The position numbers and the translations under genes were made by a program. The notes beneath the pieces are model-generated. The model was not told the DNA's origin. It did no database searches and worked only from the letters and a program-made list of their open reading frames with translations. A DNA stretch of 12,526 bases. It comes from Acidobacteriota bacterium (lineage in GTDB: Bacteria; Acidobacteriota; Terriglobia; Terriglobales; Acidobacteriaceae). This document shows positions 7,085 to 12,526 of this stretch, in pieces; positions within the stretch are counted from its first letter, which is position 1, and every line of letters begins with the position of its first letter. The stretch is taken from contig JAKBAG010000068.1 in the NCBI GenBank assembly GCA_021809235.1, forward strand, positions 1 through 12,526, in the 5' to 3' direction.

Positions 7085-7899
7085 GCGGCCCCACGCCTGC
7101 CTCCGGCGCGCAGCCGGCAGGAGCACAGGACGAGCAGAGCGCAGCCCGGTCAGTGCGCGCTATGTTTAACTCCATCGCGCCCAAATACGATCTGCTGAAT
7201 CATATACTTTCTGCGAATATCGATCGCATCTGGTGGCGCCGCACAGCGCGCCATTTCCGCACTACGCTGGTGCAGCCGACTGCTGTCGTGGTTGATCTCT
7301 GCTGTGGCACCGGGGACATGACCATGGCCCTGCTGCGCCATCGCCCGCAATCACCGCAGAAACATCCGATACTGGCTATCGACTTTGCGCATGAGATGCT
7401 GCGTCGCGGAGCCGACAAGTTTCGTGGCCACGGCGCCGTTGCCATTGAAGCCGACGCCCTGCATCTGCCGCTCCCTGATGCCTCCGTCGATTTGATCACC
7501 ACGGCATTCGGCTTCCGCAACCTTGCCAGCTATGATGGCGGCCTGCGTGAGTTTGCCCGGGTTCTGCGTCCTGGCGGGCAGCTGGGCATTCTTGACTTCA
7601 GTGAGCCCGATGGCATCTTTGGCAGGCTCTACCAGTTCTATTTTCGCCGCATTCTACCGGCTATTGGTCGCCTCCTTTACGGGCAGGCCGGACCTTACGA
7701 ATATCTGCCAGACTCGGTACATCGGTTCCCCGTCCCGGAGCAGATGCTGGCCATGATGCAGGCAGCAGGCTTCCACCAGTGCCAGTGGACACCCTATTCG
7801 TTTGGGATTGCAGGGCTCTTCACGGCCATCCGCAACACTACCGATGACTCTGCAGATACGGACATTCCAACTTCTCGCACTGGCCAATTTCATCCGTAA
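7081..7899 (+). CDS. menG: Demethylmenaquinone (UbiE/MenG-family) C-methyltransferase
   Basis: SAM-dependent methyltransferase that converts demethylmenaquinone to menaquinone (UbiE in organisms that also make ubiquinone). The 272 residues are longer than usual (about 230-250) because of a 24-residue polar N-terminal extension and a short polar tail. Family signatures are in order: AMFNSIAPKYDLLNHILS (27-44), WWRR (51-54), the SAM-binding VDLCCGTGDM (71-80), IDFAHEML (100-107), TAFGFRNL (141-148), RVLRPGGQLGILDFSEP (160-176) and YEYLPDSVHRFP (206-217). The ATG overlaps the aroB stop by 4 bases. Pairing a chorismate-pathway gene with the last menaquinone step makes a coherent quinone-supply unit. 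Menaquinone rather than ubiquinone use is inferred from the presumed phylum; the sequence alone does not separate MenG from UbiE. Confidence 0.94.
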   Translation: MSGPTPASGAQPAGAQDEQSAARSVRAMFNSIAPKYDLLNHILSANIDRIWWRRTARHFRTTLVQPTAVVVDLCCGTGDMTMALLRHRPQSPQKHPILAIDFAHEMLRRGADKFRGHGAVAIEADALHLPLPDASVDLITTAFGFRNLASYDGGLREFARVLRPGGQLGILDFSEPDGIFGRLYQFYFRRILPAIGRLLYGQAGPYEYLPDSVHRFPVPEQMLAMMQAAGFHQCQWTPYSFGIAGLFTAIRNTTDDSADTDIPTSRTGQFHP

Positions 7900-7918
7900 G
7901 CGATAGCCTGAGATTCCC

Positions 7919-9376
7919 ATGTCGACCTCCATCCAAATGACTGCAGCAGATCGAGGCACCGAATACAAGCGCAAAGTCGCGCTCTCTTCGCTGCTGGCCG
8001 CTGCAGTCATGACGGTGCTCAAGCTGACCGCAGGACTGCTCAGCGGGTCGCTGGGCGTACTGTCGGATGCGGCGCACTCCGGGCTGGATCTGGCCGGTGC
8101 TGCCATCACATTTGTCTCCGTGCGCATCTCAGACAAGCCAGCCGACGAGGACCACACTTACGGCCATGCCAAGTTTGAGAATCTCTCCTCGTTTCTGGAA
8201 GCCGTTCTCATGGCCATCTCCTGCGTATGGATTCTCTCCGAGGCCATCCATAAGATTCTTGCCGGTGGTACGCATTTGCAACACTCACTCTGGCCGGTGC
8301 TTGTGCTGCTCACCTCGATTGCCGTGGACTGGTGGCGATCCCGCGCGCTGCGGTATGCCGCCACGCAGTACCAAAGTCCGGCACTGGCCACGGACGCCTT
8401 TCACTTTGCCTCCGACATCTGGTCAACACTGGCCGTCCTGGTTGGTCTCACGCTCAGCTGGGCCGGAGCGAAGTATCACATCCAGTCCCTGCATTTTGCC
8501 GATCCGCTGGCGGCGATCCTGGTTTCGCTTATGATCCTGCGCTTTACCTGGCATCTGGCGCTGGAAACCACTGCTGCCCTGCTCGATGCAGCTCCGGCAG
8601 AGACGCAATCTCGCATCCGGGAAGCCGTTGCCTCGGTGCCCGGCATTCTGGCCGTGGAGCAAGCGCGTGTTCGACACGCAGGCTCGGAAGTCTTTGCCGA
8701 TCTCACGCTGGCGCTGCCGCGATCGTTCACCTTTGAACACAGCGGCCAGCTAGTGCGCGCAGCCACACGCGCCGTGCATGACGTGATTCCCCGCGCCGAT
8801 GTTGTCATCCACACCGTGCCGCGTGAAACCCCGACCGAAAGCATCTTTGACCGCGTACGCGCCGTGGCCGCGCGCAACAATGTGGGCGTGCATGAGGTCA
8901 GTATCCAGTCGCTTGGAGACAAGCTTCGTGCCGAGCTGCATGTGGAGTTGAATGAAAATCTGACACTGGCGGCAGCGCACAGCTTTGTCACCGAGCTGGA
9001 GGCTGAAATCCTGCGCGAGATCCCAGAACTGGCCGCAGTCCTCACGCACATTGAAAGCGAACCGGCCACCATTGAAGCTCCCACTGTCCTGGACGAGGCT
9101 GCCAATAGCCACGAAAAGAACGAGGCCCGCCGACTGGAAACCGCACTGCTCCAGACAGCCTCGGCCTTTCCCGAGGTTCTCGACGTGCATGCTATTCGCA
9201 TGGAACGCAGCGGCGATCATCTGCAGATGAGCTTCCACTGCACCATGCCAGATGCCCTGCCCATGCTTCGCGTGCACCAGGTGATCACTGGCCTGGAAGA
9301 TCGCTTCAAGATCGCCTGTCCGGAAGTTTATAAAGTACTCATCCATCCCGAACCGCAGACCGACAATCTGCGCTGA
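7919..9376 (+). CDS. Cation diffusion facilitator transporter with three tandem C-terminal domains
   Basis: Probable divalent-metal/proton antiporter of the inner membrane, most likely exporting Zn(II) and perhaps Co, Cd or Fe. Six membrane segments fit at about 20-42, 44-70, 90-112, 122-140, 165-183 and 194-215. By alignment with E. coli FieF (YiiP), transport site A is His53 and Asp57 on segment 2 and His162 and Asp166 on segment 5 (HxxxD twice, the usual Zn-type set). Loop site B is kept as Asp76, His79 and His83 (DEDHTYGH). FieF has about 300 residues; this protein has 485. The extra length is two further copies of the ferredoxin-like dimerisation domain (about 226-302, 308-382, 401-479). 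It lies 19 bp after menG and 12 bp before the osmC-like gene, so it is probably in the aroB operon. No strong ribosome site is seen. Metal specificity is inference. Confidence 0.93.
   Translation: MSTSIQMTAADRGTEYKRKVALSSLLAAAVMTVLKLTAGLLSGSLGVLSDAAHSGLDLAGAAITFVSVRISDKPADEDHTYGHAKFENLSSFLEAVLMAISCVWILSEAIHKILAGGTHLQHSLWPVLVLLTSIAVDWWRSRALRYAATQYQSPALATDAFHFASDIWSTLAVLVGLTLSWAGAKYHIQSLHFADPLAAILVSLMILRFTWHLALETTAALLDAAPAETQSRIREAVASVPGILAVEQARVRHAGSEVFADLTLALPRSFTFEHSGQLVRAATRAVHDVIPRADVVIHTVPRETPTESIFDRVRAVAARNNVGVHEVSIQSLGDKLRAELHVELNENLTLAAAHSFVTELEAEILREIPELAAVLTHIESEPATIEAPTVLDEAANSHEKNEARRLETALLQTASAFPEVLDVHAIRMERSGDHLQMSFHCTMPDALPMLRVHQVITGLEDRFKIACPEVYKVLIHPEPQTDNLR
8594..9355 (+). 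repeat. Three divergent tandem ZT_dimer-like domain copies within the CDF gene
   Basis: Protein-level repeat at about residues 226-302, 308-382 and 401-479, each reading as a ferredoxin-like metal-binding dimerisation domain that ends in a V/L-x-x-H-type strand (VIHTVP, LTHIES, LIHPEP). Aligned to FieF ligand positions His248, His261 and His283, copy 1 keeps only the last two (His274, His298). Copy 2 keeps all three (His341, His354, His377) and copy 3 keeps all three (His440, His453, His476). The copies are too diverged to show as DNA repeats, which points to old duplication. Confidence 0.75.
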
Positions 9377-9388
9377 ATGGAGTTGTCC

Positions 9389-9814
9389 ATGATTGCACGC
9401 AGCGAATGGAACCCGGAACAGGCCAATCCGGCGGCCTTTACCGCACACTCGGAGTCCGGCCACAGCCTGATCTTCGACACCAGCAATGCCCACGCCGACG
9501 GACCTAGTCCCGTAGAGACTGTACTGATGGCCCTATGCAGCTGCACCTCAGTGGATGTGGTCGGCATTCTCCAGAAGAAGCGTCAACCGCTTGCCGGATT
9601 GACTGTGACGGCACACGCCGAGCGACGCGCGGAGCATCCGCGATCCTTTACCACGATCCGCCTCATCTATCGCGTGCGCGGCATCCTCAGCCGCAAGGCA
9701 GTCGAGGACGCCGTAGCGCTCTCCAAGAACAAGTACTGCTCCGTTTCCGCCATGCTCTCCGGCAATGCCGATATCCACGCGGAGATTGAGCTTCCGGACG
9801 GCGAACAGCCGTAG
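9389..9814 (+). CDS. OsmC-family protein (YhfA-like)
   Basis: Likely cytosolic thiol peroxidase or related redox protein of the OsmC/Ohr fold. With ATG at 9389 it has 141 residues, normal for the family. The conserved dyad is present: a Cys within ALCSCTSVD (Cys52 at the usual family position, with Cys50 also there) and Cys117 in KYCSVSAML, matching the peroxidatic and resolving cysteines of OsmC proteins. Glu43 (SPVE) matches the conserved acidic residue in front of the first helix. An ATG at 9377 directly follows the CDF stop and adds MELS, but the TGGAG at 9378-9382 lies 6 bases before 9389 and favours the later start. Substrate is unknown: the YhfA branch has no settled role. It is probably co-transcribed with the CDF gene before it and the PASTA gene 24 bp after it. 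Confidence 0.88.
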   Translation: MIARSEWNPEQANPAAFTAHSESGHSLIFDTSNAHADGPSPVETVLMALCSCTSVDVVGILQKKRQPLAGLTVTAHAERRAEHPRSFTTIRLIYRVRGILSRKAVEDAVALSKNKYCSVSAMLSGNADIHAEIELPDGEQP

Positions 9815-9838
9815 CCTGTCCACGACCAGGAAACCACG

Positions 9839-10627
9839 ATGGCGATCCGCACACTGCGCAATCTCTTTCAGGCCGTGCTTCTGCTGGCAGCGCTGCTGGC
9901 CACAAGCCTGCTTTTCGCTGTGCTCACCATGCACTTTGCCATTCACGGAGCGGAGGTTCACGTTCCAGCTTTGCGCAGCATGACGCTGGAGCAGGCCCGC
10001 AGCCAGACCGCTGGCCTTGACCTGAATCTTGCCGTCGATCATGAGTACTACTCCACCGATATTCCCGCAGGACGCATCGTGAGCCAGTCACCGCCACCGG
10101 GAACTGTCGTGCGCAGGGAGTGGCAGGTGCGGGTGGCGCAGAGTCTTGGTCCGCAGCGCGTGCAGGTTCCGGATGTACTCGGCATGCAGCAGCGCACTGC
10201 AATCCTGGCACTGCGCAACAGCGGCCTTCAGACCGGCACTGCCGCTGAACTACCGGACAATGCCGTTGCCCAGGGAACCGTGCTCGCGCAGGACCCGCCA
10301 GCCCATGCGCAGGATATCGAACAGCCGTCGATTCACCTGCTGGTCGCCGTTCCCGACACGAGCGAAGCCAACGGCTTCCTGATGCCCGATCTTCGCGGAC
10401 TGTCGCTGTCGAATATTCGCGTGCAGTTGACGCGCGTCGGCATCCTGTTGGCCCCGGTTCGCTTCGAGCAGGCCTCCATTCCTCATGTTGCAGCAGTCTC
10501 CGGTTCTGGCTCCCGACTGGCTCCCGTCGTACCGGTTACGCTACCTGGAACCATCCTGCATCAGGAGCCGACAGCCGGCAGCAGAATCGCTGTCGGCGAT
10601 ATGGTGCAGCTCACGGTTGCCCGTTGA
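9839..10627 (+). CDS. Membrane-anchored protein with three PASTA domains, no kinase
   Basis: Single-pass membrane protein: basic N-terminus (MAIRTLR), membrane segment at about 10-31, then a presumably periplasmic stretch of PASTA modules. PASTA domains bind muropeptides or beta-lactam-like ligands in Ser/Thr kinases and penicillin-binding proteins; here no kinase or transpeptidase domain is attached. The modules are about 40-103 (VHVPALRSMTLEQA, SQSPPPGTVV), 108-172 (VQVPDVLGMQQRTA, AQDPPAH) and 180-262 (LMPDLRGLSLSNI, HQEPTAGSRI). Each has the P-D/A-L-x-G opening and the Q-x-P-x-x-G closing motif, the second being weaker. The third is stretched by a Ser/Gly/Pro/Val-rich insert at about 209-236. 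AGGAAA (9828-9833), 5 bases before the ATG, fixes the start. It ends the plus-strand gene run and converges on rsmB. Peptidoglycan binding is inference from the domain. Confidence 0.9.
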   Translation: MAIRTLRNLFQAVLLLAALLATSLLFAVLTMHFAIHGAEVHVPALRSMTLEQARSQTAGLDLNLAVDHEYYSTDIPAGRIVSQSPPPGTVVRREWQVRVAQSLGPQRVQVPDVLGMQQRTAILALRNSGLQTGTAAELPDNAVAQGTVLAQDPPAHAQDIEQPSIHLLVAVPDTSEANGFLMPDLRGLSLSNIRVQLTRVGILLAPVRFEQASIPHVAAVSGSGSRLAPVVPVTLPGTILHQEPTAGSRIAVGDMVQLTVAR

Positions 10628-10640
10628 CCGCAGGCAACTG
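10614..10640. terminator. Weak stem-loop over the PASTA gene stop
   Basis: CGGTTGCC (10614-10621) pairs with GGCAACTG (10633-10640), 8 bases with one G-U pair, around an 11-base loop that holds the stop codon. No T run follows. It lies in the 51-bp convergent gap region and is the only terminator-like structure I can see there, so support is low. Confidence 0.25.
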
Positions 10641-10678
10641 CCACATAGAACGATCGAAGTCAGATGCACAGGCGGAGG

Positions 10679-12109
10679 TCAGGAATTCCGCTCCAGAATG
10701 GCCAGATAGAACCCGTCGGTCCGGATCAGGCTTCCATAGGTATCTGGGCGGATACATATCCGCAGCGAGCCATCCGCCTGCAATCCCCTCCGCAGCCATT
10801 CGACCCCGCTCGTGGTTATGCGTCCCTCTGTCAGCAGCTCAGCCATGGCACCCGCTGCAGATACCTGCCTCCACCGGCTCTGTCCATCCAGAGCTGCGCG
10901 TACCACATCCTCATTTTCCTCCCGCTCCAGCGAGCAGGTGGAGTACACCACTCGACGCGAAGAGGCGCGCATTGCCGCTTGTAGCAGCTCCGTCTGCCGC
11001 TGCGCCTGTCGCGCAAACTCCTGCGGCTGCAGCCGATGCCGAATCTCCGGATTTCGCCCGATCGTTCCGGTTCCGCTGCATGGAGCATCCACCAGCACAA
11101 TATCCCACTGCCGCTCCCCGGCCCACGTTGCAGCATCGACTGTATGTACCGTAATCTGCTGCGACCAGGGCAGCTGCTGCATCGCACGCAGCCGGCTACG
11201 CATCGCCTCTGCGCGTGCCGGACTCACCTCGCAGGCATCCACGGTTGCTCCCGGATTTCGCTCTGCCAGAATCATCGTCTTGCCGCCGGGAGCGGCACAG
11301 AAGTCCAGGATGCGACGGCCATGCCCTGCAATCTCCGCCACCAGCTGCGACCCTTCATCCTGCGATCGAATTCGCCCTGACTTCCACGCTTCGCTCTGAC
11401 GAATCCGCGTCAGCGCAGATTCGCCCATCTGCAGCTTGCATGCAGCGGACAATAATAGCGACGGCTCCAGCCCTATCTGCATCGCTGCCAGTTCGCTCCT
11501 GGCAGCAACATCTGTCAGACGTAGCGTTTGTTGCGGCGGCTGCTGACCGTGCTCGCAGAGCCATCTCGCCTGCTCCAGTCCGAAGGCTTGCACCCACCGC
11601 TCCACCAGCCAAGCCGGGTGTGCTGAGCGCTCGGCCAGTTCGGCTGCATTCCCGGCCAATTGCATCGTCTCGGCTTCATGATGTGGCGCGGTAGCCAGCC
11701 GACGTAGCACCGCATTCACCATCCGCGAGGCATGGCCATGGCCGGCCATGCGACACAGGGTCACGCTGTCGTGAATCGCCGCATGCACCGGAATCCGATC
11801 CATGAACTTCAATTGGAAGACGCCAAGTCGCAACGCCACCTGCACTGGAGCATCGAGCCGCGCACCGGGCCGCGTCAGTTGCTGCCGGATCCAGGTATCC
11901 AGTCGAATCTGCCAGCGCAGCACGCCCATCACCAGCGCCGTTGCCAGATCCAAATCATGCGCATGCATCGACTCCGAAGCAAGCTCGCGCAGCAATGCAT
12001 CGGCATGCTCCTGCTTCCGGTTGACGCGCTGCAAAACGCGAAATGCCGCCACACGGGCTGGACTGGCTGCCTGCATGGGGCGGGATCGGGATTGTTCGGA
12101 GTCGGCCAA
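10679..12109 (-). CDS. rsmB: 16S rRNA (cytosine-5) methyltransferase RsmB
   Basis: SAM-dependent enzyme that methylates C967 (E. coli numbering) of 16S rRNA. The 476 residues include an N-terminal NusB-like RNA-binding domain (about 15-140, with ALVMGVLRW at 58-66 and AVLRRLA at 133-139) and a Rossmann methyltransferase domain (about 240-476). SAM motif I is LDFCAAPGGKT (268-278). The two catalytic cysteines are in DAPCSGTGT (Cys344) and YSTCSLEREENE (Cys392, the expected nucleophile). Start choice: TTG at 12109 is preceded by AGAGG (12121-12117 on the minus strand) with a 7-base spacer that spans the fmt stop, whereas the ATG at 12076 has no ribosome site. I therefore favour TTG, 2 bp after fmt, and probable translational coupling. 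The 3' end converges on the PASTA gene with 51 bp between stops. Confidence 0.95.
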   Translation of the reverse strand: MADSEQSRSRPMQAASPARVAAFRVLQRVNRKQEHADALLRELASESMHAHDLDLATALVMGVLRWQIRLDTWIRQQLTRPGARLDAPVQVALRLGVFQLKFMDRIPVHAAIHDSVTLCRMAGHGHASRMVNAVLRRLATAPHHEAETMQLAGNAAELAERSAHPAWLVERWVQAFGLEQARWLCEHGQQPPQQTLRLTDVAARSELAAMQIGLEPSLLLSAACKLQMGESALTRIRQSEAWKSGRIRSQDEGSQLVAEIAGHGRRILDFCAAPGGKTMILAERNPGATVDACEVSPARAEAMRSRLRAMQQLPWSQQITVHTVDAATWAGERQWDIVLVDAPCSGTGTIGRNPEIRHRLQPQEFARQAQRQTELLQAAMRASSRRVVYSTCSLEREENEDVVRAALDGQSRWRQVSAAGAMAELLTEGRITTSGVEWLRRGLQADGSLRICIRPDTYGSLIRTDGFYLAILERNS

Positions 12110-12111
12110 CG

Positions 12112-12526
12112 TTACGCCTCTGACTGCGCTGCCCCGCCGAATCGAACCGCGGACGCATCCGGCAGACCGCGCAGAAACTCATCCGCACGCACGCGTCCAC
12201 GCCCTTCCATCTGCACTTCTTCCATCTCCAGCCAACTACCAGCTGCGCAGGCCACCAGCAGCCGCTGCCCCATTGCGCTCCCCAGAATGCGAACCTCGCC
12301 TGGCTGTGCTGCATCCGTCAGTTCTGCCGGGCGCAGTCGATGCACGATCAGCTTGCGTCCCTGCCAAACGGTGAAGACGCCAGGCCAAGGCTGGAAGCCG
12401 CGCCAGCGATTCCAGATCTCAGTAGCTGTCTGCTGCGCAAAGTCCATGCGCCCATCCTCGCGTGTCAGCAGTGGCGCCAGGGTTGCCTGGCTTGCATCCT
12501 GCGCCTGTGGCAGCAGCGAACCTGCA
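12112..12526 (-). CDS. fmt: Methionyl-tRNA formyltransferase, C-terminal part
   Basis: Transfers a formyl group from 10-formyl-tetrahydrofolate to Met-tRNA(fMet) for initiation. Only the last 137 codons are inside the window; the frame stays open to base 12526, so the catalytic N-terminal domain lies beyond the end. What is visible is the segment linking the catalytic domain to the C-terminal tRNA-binding barrel (ATLAPLLTREDGRMDF) and then the barrel itself, with the family marks PWPGVFT and, later, GEVRILG. The TAA stop is 2 bp before the TTG start proposed for rsmB, the common fmt-rsmB order. No truncation or odd composition is seen in the visible part. Confidence 0.93.
   Translation of the reverse strand, partial: AGSLLPQAQDASQATLAPLLTREDGRMDFAQQTATEIWNRWRGFQPWPGVFTVWQGRKLIVHRLRPAELTDAAQPGEVRILGSAMGQRLLVACAAGSWLEMEEVQMEGRGRVRADEFLRGLPDASAVRFGGAAQSEA

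Noticed and set aside
8476..9493. Two long minus-strand frames antisense to the CDF gene
   Set aside because: Low-complexity Ser/Arg/Ala or Gly/His composition, no ribosome site, and the opposite strand is a clear transporter with intact metal ligands.
10567..10597. Perfect 8-bp inverted repeat GCCGACAG / CTGTCGGC inside the PASTA gene
   Set aside because: 15-base loop, inside the coding region of the third PASTA module with no T run; at this GC content it is easily chance.
1..12526. Search for tRNA/rRNA, CRISPR, transposase, integrase, toxin-antitoxin or defence genes
   Set aside because: No cloverleaf, spaced direct repeats, transposase-type proteins or small gene pairs seen by eye on either strand; all gaps between genes are about 105 bp or shorter.

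Overview
The window is about 60% GC, densely coded bacterial chromosome. It carries ten protein genes, two of them cut by the window ends. I found no RNA genes, mobile elements, CRISPR arrays or phage genes. The gene set suggests a menaquinone-using, Gram-negative-type heterotroph. The Acidobacteriota (Acidobacteriaceae-like) fit best: a free-standing PASTA protein near rsmB/fmt, a fused FAD/Fe-S D-lactate dehydrogenase and menaquinone methylation. This is inference from style and gene content; no search was run.

Layout. (1) 1-2292 (+): 3' part of a fused FAD and Fe-S D-2-hydroxyacid (D-lactate-type) dehydrogenase. (2) 2366-3118 (+): triosephosphate isomerase with its own likely promoter and ribosome binding site, followed by a 13-bp stem-loop. 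(3) 3224-4237 (+): membrane-anchored alpha/beta-hydrolase-fold protein that appears to lack its catalytic triad. (4) 4247-5890 (-): L-aspartate oxidase, convergent with (3) and only 9 bp from it. (5) A 54-bp divergent promoter region, then a tight (+) run from 5945 to 10627: aroB, menG/ubiE, a CDF metal transporter with three tandem cytoplasmic domains, an OsmC-family protein and an orphan three-PASTA membrane protein. (6) 12526-10679 (-): 3' end of fmt, then rsmB, convergent with the PASTA gene.

How they fit together. AroB feeds the shikimate pathway to chorismate, the precursor of menaquinone, and MenG performs the last methylation in menaquinone synthesis. A membrane dehydrogenase such as the first gene could donate electrons to that quinone. 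NadB starts de novo NAD synthesis. The CDF, OsmC and PASTA genes behind menG look like a metal/redox/envelope tail on a biosynthetic operon. fmt and rsmB form a translation-related pair, and the rsmB start appears coupled to the fmt stop.

The least ordinary items are the catalytically degenerate hydrolase fold, the CDF transporter whose second and third C-terminal domains keep metal-ligand histidines partly lost in the first, and an aspartate replacing a cysteine in one Fe-S motif of the dehydrogenase. No convincing new multi-gene system is visible; most of the window is housekeeping.
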